This document shows positions 46,455 to 57,900 of a stretch of 64,000 nucleotides of DNA, piece after piece; the first letter of the stretch is position 1, and each line of letters begins with the position of its first letter. The stretch lies in the NCBI GenBank assembly GCA_963576475.1, contig OY754987.1:3880036-3944035 (forward strand), in the 5' to 3' direction. The notes beneath the pieces were generated by a model. That model was not told where the DNA came from. It saw only the letters and a program-made list of their open reading frames with translations, and did not search any database. The stretch comes from Molanna angustata. Its lineage: Eukaryota; Arthropoda; Insecta; Trichoptera; Molannidae. The position numbers and the translations under genes were made by a program.

Positions 46455-47325
46455 AAAAACGAGTGGGTTGTGGCCAACACTAAACTCTCCACACCATAGT
46501 AAGTGTTTTTTTTTCTTCTTGAAAGGTTGACAATCTCTAAATGCATTTTAATGAAGTATATTTCTATTAGATTCTTAAACAAATATAAGATTCTGAGGGG
46601 ACAAAAGTTTTCACAATACACCATACACACAAAGACATTGTTACGAAACTCATAGTATGTATTTTATATATGATACCTGTTGAGAAATTTTAAGAAATAT
46701 TGCATTACAAGCAAGATGAGCAAGTATGAGACAGTGTATCAACGTTGATGAGGCGATGTATGTGTCAAGATAGAAGAATGCGGTGTTCGGATCTCGCTGT
46801 GTACTCCTTGAGGAAGATAGAAGTGGAGAGTAAAAAATACACTTATCTATAGAGACACATACAATATCAATATGAAGTTGATCACTCAATTTAAATTTTG
46901 ACAATCCTTGAATGCATTTTTGATGAGTGTATTTTTGTTGTATCAAAATTTTAAACAGTAGGTATAAAAATAGTTTAAATTGATTTTTCAGACCGTGAGA
47001 GCATTTTGAAAATTTGGACAGATGAAATCATAGAGAAGAAATTAACGAGTATCTATGGAAAACTAATCAGCTCTAGGTCTATGCACTTTACACATATGGT
47101 GTTAATATGAAGTCGATCGGACTTATAGTTTGGGCCGTAGAGAGGACATGCACAAAAAGGATTATCCGTACGCCAAAGGCCATACGCCATACATACAAAC
47201 ACATCACGACGAAACCCACAGTGTGCACTCTCTACATGATACCCGTTGAGAAATCGATATAAAAAAATACGCTTAAAAATTGTGAAATCATGACTCTCCA
47301 CTATTCCATAGTGTGGAGAGTAAAA
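46455..47325 (-). mobile_element. Family X repeat, inverted copy carrying an RTE relic
   Basis: The plus-strand left end GAGTGGGTTGTGGCCAACAC and right end ATTCCATAGTGTGGAGAG are the inverse of the ends at 27950-28505. At 46728-46835 the plus strand carries a decayed RTE 3' fragment (VDEA..C-QDRR) found at the same place in the copy at 58569-60078. That relic therefore predates spread of this sub-family. Confidence 0.8.
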
Positions 47326-47558
47326 AGCAATATCCAGAATTGAAATACTTAATTTCCTAACAGTTCATATCCACTGATAAATTACAGTGTAGTTAATTAA
47401 CGCTAGTGGGTTCTTTTGATATCTTTTTTGTGCTTATTAATGTTGAGTTATAATAAAAAAAAATACATAGTGGGTATCACATAAATATCTAATTATGTGA
47501 TATTCAGTTTTATAAGGAACCCTTTGTGTATGATAAAATGTTTTCAAGTATTTCTTAC
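47326..47558. other. Intron start downstream (gene sense) of the upstream exon
   Basis: Contains only the donor region of the exon at 47559-47649; no repeat recognised. Confidence 0.6.
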
Positions 47559-47649
47559 CTTGTAGTCGTCCTGCTTTTTATGCGCATATCTATATTGGTT
47601 GTTGGAGGCGTTTGGGATATAAGAAACTTTTCCAAATGATGGCTCATAT
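47559..47649 (-). CDS. Upstream coding exon of the unknown insect gene (internal exon)
   Basis: Acceptor TTATTTCAG (AG at 47651-47650) and donor AAG|GTAAGA (GT at 47558-47557). After one base of a split codon it encodes 30 residues, YEPSFGKVSYIPNASNNQYR then YAHKKQDDYK, ending in phase 0 and joining in frame to VFHNIPASS at 31023. It has no start codon or signal peptide, so at least one exon lies further right. I searched 47650-64000 by eye and found no convincing upstream exon; it may be beyond the window. Short exons are easily mistaken, but the two consensus splice sites and perfect phase continuity support it. Confidence 0.72.
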
Positions 47650-47933
47650 CTGAAATAAATATGAAATAAGTATATTGATTATAGGTATATTGGTATGTGA
47701 TTTAATAAATACATATAATTCAATTATTTAGAACAAAAAAATACAAAAAAATATATTAAAGATAACTACAACTTCACTAGACATAGTCTATTCCGAAGCA
47801 ATTAATTATAAAATTTGTATAGTTATTACATTTTATAAATCTAAAAAAAACACATTAAATATCAAATTCATTTAAGCATATAAATATTTCATAATTTTTA
47901 AATTTTACAAGGATTAATACATATTTATGTGTA

Positions 47934-48190
47934 ACAACTTCAAAAAGAGAATTCTAAGTGTATTGAAGTGAGTTACATTTCACAATACCTACATATTAAG
48001 GTATGTATGACAACTTCAAAAAGAGAATTCCCAGTGTTTTTAAGTGAGTCACATTAAATTTCACAATACATATTAAGGTATGTATGATAACTTCAAAAAG
48101 AGAATTCCTAGTGTTTTAAGTGAGTCACATTAAATTTCACAATACATATTAAGGTATGTATGACAACTTCAAAAAGAGAATTCCTCAAGT
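47934..48190. repeat. 76-77-bp tandem repeat, about 3.3 copies
   Basis: AACTTCAAAAAGAGAATTC recurs at 47936, 48012, 48089 and 48165, with GTGAGTCACATTAAATTTCA and ATATTAAGGTATGTATGA between. The first unit is shorter in its middle. It lies in the intron upstream of the exon at 47559-47649. Confidence 0.9.
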
Positions 48191-48329
48191 ATATAATATG
48201 TCATGTAAGCGCTGTGCGATTTTTGAAAAAAATCTTTGCCTAAATTTAGTATTCTTTTTCAAAACCCCGTACCCGATAGATACTATTCAAATTAATAGTG
48301 TGTGTTAGTATATAAATATGAATGATTTA

Positions 48330-48672
48330 TTATTTTATGGTATTTGTTATTTCAGAATATTGGTTATTGTTCATTGTTTAAAACAAATTTTAAATATACC
48401 TACATAATGTACATAATCTAAACATGGTGTATGTAATGATGTATGTTTTGTTTTTTACATGTATTGATATGTCCAAAATTGTTTAGAGTTGCCCGTTTTT
48501 TTATGTATATATGTTTTTTGTTTGTGCATAACTTTTTTCACCATTGTATAACTCTGTATTTATTGTATTATCAAATAACTAATGATTCCCTAATCAAGCA
48601 CAAGGTTTTAATCTTTATGATGAGGTAATACAACAATTTTACTACAAATAAATGTAATAAAAAATTGGATGA
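48330..48672 (+). mobile_element. LINE 3' UTR with terminal stem-loop
   Basis: AATGATTCCCTAATCAAGCA then TTTTAATCTTTATGATGAGG and an A-rich AATAAA end (48655) parallels the 3' end at 2860-2998, including the double stem (CTAATCA/TGATGAG, with inner pairing weakened). No coding end is preserved. Confidence 0.55.
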
Positions 48673-48909
48673 AAAAAAATTCTAATTGTCTCACAATTTT
48701 ATGAGCTAACGAAAAATCCACGTGTATAGCATTAATATTTCGTGGCAAATACAAAAACTGAAGGTCGAAAAATATTACTTTCTTTTCATCAATTTATGTA
48801 TTTCGTGAACAAATATCGGGAAATTCTCTCAAAGCGTGGAATAGTGATATAACTTTCAAAACGAAAATATCATAGCTGTCAAGTATTATTGTCAGTTCGG
48901 AATGCCTAA

Positions 48910-49190
48910 AATCTCTTGCACAGATCTGGTTACCAACTCAGAAGTCTCAACCAGAAAACTCCTGTCTGCAATAAAGGTCCGCAGGATCGCATATCAAAGT
49001 CACATTATGAGGGGAAAAAATACCACTTGCTTCAATTAATACTGGAGTGCAAGATAGAAGGTCGCCGAAGAACTAGAAGGGGACATATATGTCCTTGCTG
49101 TCCTTGAAATTGACGGGGCTTCAGAACTGTGGAGCAGAAATATTCGGGGCAGCACAGGATAGACAGGAATTCGCCATTATGCCTATTAAT
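48910..49190 (+). mobile_element. RTE-type LINE C-terminal fragment
   Basis: The plus strand reads RIAYQSHIMRGKKYHLLQLI, then LECKIEGRRRTRRGH and, after frame changes, RGFRTVEQ and Q-H-R-I-D-R-N-S, matching the G-H-I-x-R-x-x-K-Y-x-L-L-Q-L-I and G-K-I-E-G-R-R block of BovB/RTE-type ORF2. About 280 bp, decayed. Confidence 0.75.
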
Positions 49191-49609
49191 TGAGTTCCTC
49201 TATCAATCCATTTTTTAAATTCTATATAGTTTAATCGTGGAAATCTGTGTGTTTGAAAACAAACTAAAAAAACAGCATCGCCATCTATGAAGTGACGAAG
49301 AATCTTTTTTGTAACGCCATCTATTGAGAAATAGGTTTGTATAAAATGAAAGCAAAAGTCCTTATACATGAGGTGACAATGCTTTCTCAAAGATGTCATC
49401 CTGAACCTCACGATTTTTTTTTTTTTTATATTGAAATTATTAAAATGAAACCAATATAAATAATTATTCCACTTATTTTTATTTTGTTGACTTCCATTAA
49501 TTTCGTGCAAAGCACATTTACGATTAGTACCAATACAGAAGTTAAAATTATATTTATTTAAGAGGCAAGACAAAATTGAACAAAATTTTCTTTTTTTTTT
49601 TTTGTTATT
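49191..49609. other. Old repeat resembling the body of the composite element
   Basis: AACGCCATCTATTGAGAAAT near 49314, AAATGAAAGC near 49345, and GAGGTGACAATGC near 49370 align in order with the minus strand of 44800-44935. The overlapping 150-codon minus-strand frame has no family resemblance and is judged chance. Confidence 0.45.
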
Positions 49610-49815
49610 TTCCAGAAAAAATACAAATTATCACATATAAATTTTAACATTATATATATAACAATTTGGTATTACATTATAAACACTTAAAAGTTATATG
49701 GAATATATCACCTCACTAGACCTAGGTCTGTTCTGGGGTGATACTATTTTTTTTAATTGTATTTATATATTTGTTGAAGACAGAATTCTTTTTAGGTATA
49801 TAGATTTTATTCCAT
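49610..49815 (-). mobile_element. Possible LINE 3' end with hairpin
   Basis: On the minus strand a short open end (NKYINTIKKN) is followed by ATCACCCCAGAACAGACC and AGGTCTAGTGAGGTGATA, a strong stem with an AGACCTAGGTCT palindrome in its loop region. An A run at about 49600 follows. The layout resembles the hairpin-bearing LINE 3' ends at 2871 and 48583, but coding evidence is thin. Confidence 0.4.
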
Positions 49816-50774
49816 AGAATTATAATGTACAGAAGCCGCGTGTAGTACAAATTTCGAATTCAAATGTATGCCAAGTATTTTTACATGTGTTTGTGAGGCG
49901 GTAGATCAGTTGGTCTACGTTTTATGTAGGTGTGCGTATCGGTAGGTGTACGTATACTAGAAATTCGCCTGTTTTCTCGTAGTTTTAGTTGGCATACATT
50001 CATTGCCCTGACTAGGTATCTGTATCATATATAATCTAAGTTTTATTCACATAAATTTACACAATTTTCTTCACCAGATGAATGGGGTTGGAGAAAAGAT
50101 GTTTTTTTGATATGTTTTTTTGAAAAGATATGCCCACCAATTGTTTTTTAATGTAGGTATGCAAAATACTTCAAATAAATAAATAAAGAAATAAAAACAT
50201 AAAATTTGGATTACACACTAACGGATGAAATCGCAATCAATCGCAATCTCAAGTTATAATAAAATAAGGTAAATTACATTTATGTATATTTTTTTTAAGT
50301 TGAGGGCGTTTTTCCTAAATGAAACGATGTAGTTACATAGTATTCGCACGAAACCCATTAAAATAATAATTTAATCTTTGTAAGGAAAGTAGGAAAAAAT
50401 ATATGAATGGCAGAAGTAGACAAAAGGAAAGATAGCGTGATCACATCACCTATAATATGTAATAGAATAAAGGGAAAATTCTAACAAATTGTTATTATTA
50501 GAAGAAAACTTTACCATCAATTTGATTAATGAATGTAGGTATATGTTCGCTAAATTAAATGAGTGGGTAGTGGCCAACAAGTCACTCTACAAAGTATTCA
50601 TTTTTTTCTTATTCTTTCAAAAGAAAGCTTGTCTTAATTAGTTGTGGATAGTTTACGTAGTAGAATTCCATTTTAAATTATTTTAAAAAACAAAACAGTA
50701 CTTTTTAGATTCTACGTATATTTTTAAATTTGTCGATACCTATTTCGCCTTGTTAGGGCATCTTTAAGACTATA
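49816..50774. other. AT-rich stretch with a family X end
   Basis: At 50561-50605 GAGTGGGTAGTGGCCAACAA followed by CACTCTAC matches the family X end (minus orientation). The rest is unrecognised. Confidence 0.5.
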
Positions 50775-51433
50775 ACCCGAATGCAGAGTCCTAGGTACCT
50801 AAATACTAACTCCTAACCTCACTGGAGTATTTAGTATTCTTAAGTAAGCAATTGCGTTGCAGAGACATCCCTAACTAAATACTAAATACTACGCCAAACT
50901 TAAGGTCGATAGCGTAGAATTTCACATTATTGTGCACGAAGAAAAAAAAAGTAAAAAAAAGGATGATGTTTTAAATGTTTTTTTGCTATAACAACACAAA
51001 CATATGTAACCAACTTCACACTTCACACTGACAGCTCGATGTCACGATTTTTTTGAAATTCCACCGAATTTTCGGCATCTCGTATGGATCGCTGAATACT
51101 CTGTTTGATATTTGATTTGACAAAATTACCAAATACATATTCAATGAAGCCGATAACATCATCCACTGAAAAAATCTCGTATTTTAGTATTAAACCATTC
51201 GTAAGGTTCCTCGCTATCAACCTTACTTTTTCACAATTCGTAAATGTTAGTAAATGTTAGTAGATGCCCATGCGCTTAGTATTTAGATATGTCTCTGCAA
51301 TGCAATTCTCATACAAAAACTTGGTAGCATCCTCCAGTTAGGAAGCCACGTGATCTTCTAACTTAAGCGACTGTGCAATGAAAACATGGTTAGTATTTAG
51401 AATTTAGTATTTAGGTAGGACTCTGTTCGGACC
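50775..51433. mobile_element. Terminal-inverted-repeat element, 0.66 kb
   Basis: The left end (CCGAATGCAGAGTCCT, then CCTAAATACTAACTCCTAAC) is mirrored by the right end (GTTAGTATTTAG..., then TTTAGGTAGGACTCTGTTCGG). Inner blocks TTGCGTTGCAGAGACAT and ATGTCTCTGCAATGCAA also mirror. A 65-codon minus-strand frame (51220-51023) lies in the middle; I recognise no domain in it. Superfamily undetermined. Confidence 0.65.
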
Positions 51434-51712
51434 TGTGACGGCGTAGAGTTTTTGTTGGGTTATATAGGTAGAGGGTTGAGCTTACAGTGTTTTTTGATTG
51501 GTCAGTATCTGCAAACAGAGTATTAAACAATGATAGTGGGTGGATACTATATTTAAACTTAACAATTGACTGACCAATCCCTAAATATGTTTGTATACAG
51601 TTCTAAGAATTTTATTTTATTACCCACTATAACCAACCAATTAAATAAAATTCCTATAACTATATCGATAAACTAATATAACTACCTCTATACAAACATA
51701 TTGAGGGCCTGT
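51434..51712. other. AT-rich stretch with nested inverted repeats
   Basis: GATTGGTCAGT / ACTGACCAATC (51508 and 51569) and ATAGTGGGT / ACCCACTAT (51532 and 51622) are inverted pairs. No gene seen. Confidence 0.5.
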
Positions 51713-51749
51713 TTGTTTTTTAAAATAATTTAAAGCTTGTCTTATTATA

Positions 51750-51835
51750 AAGCTTGCCTTCGTGGCTTAGTTGGTTATGTATCTGACTGCTGATCCAAGG
51801 GTCCCGGGTTCGATTGGGTTCACAATCAAAATTTA
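51750..51835 (+). mobile_element. tRNA-like SINE head fused to a LINE
   Basis: CTTCGTGGCTTAGTTGG (A-box-like) and GGGTTCGATTGGG (B-box-like) form the same tRNA-derived head as at 62538-62640. It runs directly into LINE reverse transcriptase coding sequence at about 51815, so the SINE body is replaced. Confidence 0.6.
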
Positions 51836-53085
51836 ATGTCTGCCATTCTGGTATTCCGCAAGGTTCCCATCTCGGCCCATTGCTTTTCATCCTATATATA
51901 AATGATATTAGCAGTTGCTTCAAACATACAAATTACAAAATATTCGCTGACGATACAAAGATATACAAAAAGATCAATACATTCCAGGATTGCGCAGACT
52001 TTCAAACTGATCTAGATACATAGATTAACTTCTTACTGCAATAATAACCAATTACTTCTAAATCCCTCAAAATGCTTAATGATTACTTTCACCAGAAATA
52101 AAACACCCATCAACTACAGATATTCAATTGACAATAGTGCCCTAAATAAAGTTACAGAAACAAGGGATCTTGGTATCATTCTAGACGAAAAGATGTCTTT
52201 TACACCGCATATGGAAAAGACAATAGGAAAAGCATTTAAAATGTTAGGATTTATTTTGAGAATCTCCAAACCCTTTAAATTAGAAACTACACTTAAAACT
52301 CTGTATTACGCGTATGTCAGGAGTGTACTGGAATATTCATCAGTAGTATGGAATCATTTTCTTATTACATATATCAATAGAATTGAAGGAGTACAGAATA
52401 AATTACTCAAACATTTGGATTATCGTGTTAAACTTAATTTCCCTAACTACCGCCAATCTGCTATACATCATAATATTTGTAACTTAGAAAATAGACGAAC
52501 AATTAAAGACATGATTTACTTGCATAAAATTATCCACAACCGTGTAGACTCACCTTACCTACTATCTAAATTAAATTTTTATTGCCCATCACGCAATTTC
52601 AGATCTCAGTTTTTGTTCTATGTCGACCGTCGATTCACAAATTATTCACAAAACAATTATATAAGGCGGAGTTGCTCCAATTACAATACATACTTTAGAC
52701 AATTCGATATAATACATAAATCACAGGCAGACTTCAAATCATACATTTTACAATTATTCAGTAAATAGTACCTATACTTAAATTTATTACCTACTTTCAT
52801 CATAATTTGTCTCGCTTACACTTACACTTTCACCCTTTAATTTTAATTTATTATTATTTTTTCTGTAACAATTTATTAACTATAAATTTTTTTCACCCTA
52901 AAATTTTTTACTATTTTTTTTTCTGTAAAAATATGATTAAATATATAGTTATTACTACTATATGTGAAAACATTTAATTGAGATGCAATGTATCATCCAT
53001 ATTTATTATAACTATTGTATATTCTTCTACCATTGTATCTTGTTTGTTTTCCCGATATAAATAAATAAAAATAAAAAAAAAATAG
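51815..53085 (+). mobile_element. Jockey/CR1-group LINE, 3' part
   Basis: Plus-strand pieces: GIPQGSHLGPLLFILYINDI and the catalytic FADD (51845-51960); then after a TAG at 52021 and a frame change, a long open piece 52079-52768 with TRDLGIILDEKMSFTPHMEK, TLYYAYVRSVLEYSSVVWNH, RIEGVQNKLLKHL and a C-terminal tail ending LQLFSK. Low GC and phrase R-S-V-L-E-Y-x-S-V-V-W fit this group. The 3' UTR ends in ATAAATAAATAAAAATAAAA at about 53055-53080. Lacks the endonuclease and most RT fingers; inactive. Confidence 0.85.
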
Positions 53086-53361
53086 TACCTGTTAGTTGCC
53101 CGAGAAGTAAAAAATAAAAATAAAAAAACTTTTTTAAACATCTTTCGTTTTATTTCGCATGTAATATGAAAGACAATAAATCCAATTTTATTGATACACC
53201 AATAAAAATACGTTCTACTCAATTTAAAAAAAAAACTAAATTTTGAATTGTTCGTATTATTTGTAAATAATATTAAAATAAAACTTTTTCTTGTTGCTGT
53301 TATTGTATAAAATCATGCTTATTACGTTTTTATATACCAACGCGTATAGTTACTAGCCAAA
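53086..53361. other. AT-rich stretch
   Basis: Nothing recognised apart from A/T-rich simple sequence. Confidence 0.5.
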
Positions 53362-53402
53362 ATGAGTGGGTTGTAGCCAACACTAAACTCTCAACATCAT
53401 AG
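53362..53402 (-). mobile_element. Family X copy, first part before the LTR element
   Basis: GAGTGGGTTGTAGCCAACAC then TAAACTCTCAACATCATAG matches the terminus at 46464-46505. It is cut at 53402 by the LTR element and resumes at 58571. Confidence 0.75.
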
Positions 53403-54070
53403 TGTGGCGATTGAGCCAATTGCGCCGCGCAGTGCTTCGCTGCGCTGAGTACTTCGGCAGGCGCCATCTTGCCCTGCGCCGTATTCACAGCCCGTCTCCT
53501 ATTTAAGGGGAAGCACAGCGCGCCCAGACCATTCCGCTCATCCAGATCTCGAAGCTAGGCATCACGCTGCCCGACCGCTCGTCGTCGTTCAAATCGTCCG
53601 CGTTTCAAATTTACATTTATATTCATTAAATAATAACTCGACATTTCTGTACCAAGTAATATTAGTAAACACCAATTGTAATCATCATCTTGATAAATAA
53701 AAGAGTAAGTTAAATTTCCTGTTATATCTTTCAATCTGTCAACCATTCCTACCTGAGTAATATTTGATAATAATATTTAATCTATTGTATACGGTATCGC
53801 AGTTGCTTGGTCGATCAATCTGTGGCTCAGCTGTCGGGACTATCCGAACAGACCGCCACCAGGTTCGAACCAAGCGGTTGAGATATCATTTGGGTTGTAT
53901 GTAGCTAAAGGCGGACAAACAGGTAATACCTACACGTCCAACTGACCGACCTTACCACCTCAATTACAGGCTTGCATATCAGCTCCGGCTGGTATGCAAT
54001 CGCTTCCAACCAAGTGACCACTCTGGCACTTTAGTAAGCTCTACATACCACAAATACTTCCTACCCCAAA
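53403..54070 (+). mobile_element. 5' LTR of a non-autonomous LTR retrotransposon
   Basis: 668 bp, starting TGTGGCGATTGAGCC and ending CTTCCTACCCCAAA. It appears identical by eye to 57901-58568. TATTTAAG at 53500-53507 may be the promoter and AATAAA at 53696-53701 the poly(A) signal, giving a U3/R/U5 order. The first 120 bp are GC-rich (GCGCCGCGCAGTGCTTCGC). Sense is taken from the poly(A) signal and the primer-binding site directly after. Ends are TG...AA if the ATAG duplication is accepted, or TG...CA if the LTR stops at 54068. Confidence 0.88.
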
Positions 54071-57000
54071 ACTGGTGACTCCCGATCGTGTCTCTGAACA
54101 CCCACCAGTCCAAAACTGGTGACCCGAACGTGTCTCTGAACACCCACCAGTCCAAAACTGGTGATCCGAACGTGTCTCAGAACACACTCATACCTTCAGA
54201 AACTGGTAAAATTCCGAAATCGTTTAAAAAACTCAGGTACTTTTATTTTGTGCTCATAATTTCAATTGTTATTCTGTGGTAAAAAAATCTGGTGAGCCTA
54301 TCACAACCTATTGTGCCTTTTTAACGTAAAATCAGTAGTTTTATTAAACAGAACAATAATACGTGTTCATTAATATACTGCGTAACATTTTACTGCACGA
54401 CAGAAACAAAGGATTTAACAGGAATTAATACTTGAACAGCGAGGTCTGGATGAACGGAATCACTCGAGCAGGTAACACATATATTACAAGCTAATATATT
54501 AAATACATTTGTCTTATAATTTGTCAAAAATTAATTACAAATGTACCCGCTCAAAAAACGTTCAAAAACGCTCACACGCCAATTCCACCAAAATTAACAT
54601 ATTTACAATTGTTTAATATATAACTAACATGTACTTTATATTTTTTCATGACTGACGAGACGCAAAAATAATCCAGACGGAACAATTAAAAAAGAAGCTG
54701 CCTAAAAAAAAAAAAACCAAAAGTACCAGAAAATAAAAAAATACATACAAAGGACGAAGGTATAAAAATAAAAAGCAAAAAGCCAGAGAACCAAAACGCC
54801 GAAAAGAGGTATAAAAATCATAATATTACTAAAGTCATCTTAAAAACCTAAAGTCATTCTAAAAGCATAAAGTCAGTATAAATATTTTATCTTGTTCATA
54901 ATTGATAAAACTCAAAAAAAAACAAAAATAAATTTCATAGAAATTCATAAAATATTTATTTTTGCTAAATATCGTAATACGTAAAAATTAAAAAATTATC
55001 AATAAAAAATACATATTACATTCCCAAATAAAACCATTATCATAAAAACTAAAAATTAGAAACATATAGCTAAATAATTATTATATTCGTAAAACGCATA
55101 TTTTTATGTAAAAATTCAGTAAACCAAATATATGTTTAAGAATGTTACACCGTGTCCATCGGTAATAAAAAAGGAGGTAAACGAACTCCAAACAAAAGGC
55201 TCGCTGAATGAACTCGTATAACCCCTATATAACAGCGATAACGGTCAGGTCAATACCCCATTTACAAAAGTGAAAGTTAGCATAATGATATTTAAAACAT
55301 CGATCGCAAAAATAAAATTTTACATCGCCTAAATAAAAATAGAATTCAACAAATAATTTAACAACGCAATGCACAAATAATAAAATACATTAAATATTTA
55401 AATAAATTAGATACATCGTTTCTAAACATAATTATAGGAATAAAACAATTGTATACAATTACAATTAAATAAAATAAAATACGTACGCAAACGAACATTA
55501 TAATCTATTTTTAAAATATTTTTTCGAAATATTTTTTTGAAAATAAACTAAACTAAAGCTTCTAAAACTATAATATTAAAATATTATTCTAAAAAATAAA
55601 CTCCAACAAGCATACGATACGGAAGTTTAAAACTATTACTATAATATAGAAAGCAAATTTAAACAATAACGAACTACAAATAAACATTGTTTTTAAATAC
55701 AATCGAAAATAAATAAAAATAAAAAGCCGTGATACATCGAGCAGCTACAAATAGCTAAAACTAATACAAAAATATTTCTAATATACAAAATATTTACAAA
55801 ATATTATACTTAATATTTTATTTTATTTTTTATAAAAAAACACTACAACTATAAAACCATGATCGAACAATAAAAATAATACGATACGATAGCGAATACG
55901 TTCCAGAATATAGAAACATTGAAACTATAATATACGGTAGTAAAAATACCTAACCATAATCAAACATTAAAACATTAAAACCTTATTATATATTAACTAT
56001 ATAATACAGCAACAAACTGGTACTATAAACTAAACCATATTATATTAACTATGTAATACTACAAAAAGTATTATAAAATATTAAAATTATAAAAACATTG
56101 AAACATGGCATACATAATAATAATAAATATTATAAACATACTCGTATATTAAATTTTAAAAAAAACATTGTACAATACAATACGAAACAAACAAATAACA
56201 TTATATGGCATCATACATAATACAATACTTCAGCAACGAGTATAAACATACTTATAAATCAAATCAAATGGAACTTATAATACTTATAAACACTTATAAC
56301 CAAATGGAACTTGCAAATTATAAAAAACATTTTATACCTATCAATCAACGCAAGTACAAACATTTACATTGTATAATTCTATTGTATAATTTTAAAATTT
56401 CAAATTGAGCATCAAAGACATCAACAAGAATCATCTGGACGACTTCATACAGCAACTAGCTGCCCCCGCATTCAACCGCATCACTACATAGAAGAAAAAA
56501 TTATTTATGATGAATCACATCATCATCATCATCATCTGGACGACTTCATACAGAAACTAGCTGCCCCCGCATTCTACCGCATCACTACCGGGAAGAAATT
56601 AACTATGGAGGAACCACTGCATCTTCACATCATACCAGCATTCAACCGGAGCATCGCTGAGGATCATCATTGGTACCGCCAATACTCACTGCTCAACACC
56701 GCTGAAGAACCAGCAACGTTTGCCTTTTGAGAACATCTCCGTGCCAGCATCACACATACACTTACTACAAGAGCACGCAAAGTCTTCCCCAAGTCATCGC
56801 CATCATTGCTCTGACGAGGAACGATTTTGTTGGACATACAACGTCTCTTCCTTCATGGCCTGCACGCAAAGAGCTAATGTCAACCTCCTTGCGACGCATG
56901 AAGAAACGAAGCTGCTCAACATTTACGTGTCACCGCCCTGAGGAGTTCACAGCACATCCTCCGGTTTCACGAAATGTATCCAGGTTACACTGAAGTCCCA

Positions 57001-57900
57001 TGCACTTCAAAGCCGTCAACATGGCGCACCGCAAATACCTACAGGTTACACTGAAGTCCCATGCACTTCAAAGCCGTCAACATGGCGCACCGCAAAACCT
57101 ACAGGCTACACTGGATACTCTACATCCAAAGCTGTCTCCTGACGACACGCCGAAAACCACAAGACACCCTCGTGCTTCGCCCTTGCCGGCACACGAGGCA
57201 GCTGTCGAATATTTATATACAAGCATACACACGCTGAGCACACTGCAAACCATTTCGCCTAGCTGGATAAATACCTACTTCAGGAAGATATTCCCGACAA
57301 AGTCGAAGCATCCACGCATACAACTGCATCAATTTTCTACATACATAACACATCTACTTCATCCTGAACAAAAAATAGAACTTCTACACTTCATAACAGA
57401 AAACTGGGGACCATTCACAATTAATGGTACACTACGAAGTCGCAATCAACAACACCCAACAAGCTATACCACTGAGGAACACATAAGGATGTCCAGCCAG
57501 CACACGCAGGACGACACTCCTCCATTCACCTCAATAGCAGAGCAACCACACGCCATCACAAGAGCAGCAAATCATACCAGCAGCAGATATTTTTAAAAGA
57601 TAAGTAAATTCATACTTTGTACAAAAACAAATTTATACTTATAATATGATTAACTTTATAAATGTATAGATTAAGCTGTATTTAAATAATTACATTACTG
57701 TGTATTAGAAAAGACTACTTTTCATATATAAATTCATTACATAACATGTACATAGCGGTTCAAAAGAAAACCCTATACAAAATAACATAACAAATCAAAT
57801 GCTTTAAAAAATTTTTTTTTTATCTTTCACAGAAAGCAATGTAAGGACTTTGAACTTCGAGGAGGGGTCGTGTTTCGTCTAAGCGACTGCCAGCGGGGTC
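54071..57900 (+). mobile_element. Internal region of the LTR element, no polymerase
   Basis: It starts with TGGTGACTCCCGATCGTG (54073), a primer-binding-site-like sequence resembling the complement of the tRNA-Trp 3' end used by CsRn1-type Ty3/gypsy elements. A variant, TGGTGACCCGAACGTG, and another follow at 54117 and 54159, making a 42-44-bp triple repeat. 54300-56400 is extremely A-rich and free of long frames. 56431-56620 contains a 101-bp tandem duplication (TCATCTGGACGACTTCATAC) and 56981-57102 a 61-bp one (GTTACACTGAAGTCCCATGC). A 198-codon frame (57000-57596) has no recognised domain. No RT, integrase or protease motif seen, so the element must move in trans. Confidence 0.8.

Noticed and set aside
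49121..49573. 150-codon minus-strand frame
   Set aside because: Overlaps an RTE fragment and an old repeat; composition is low-complexity and no motif is visible.
57000..57596. Gag-like protein of the LTR element
   Set aside because: 198 open codons but no zinc knuckle, capsid-like or protease motif visible; first 30 residues are from a 61-bp duplication. Left unassigned.
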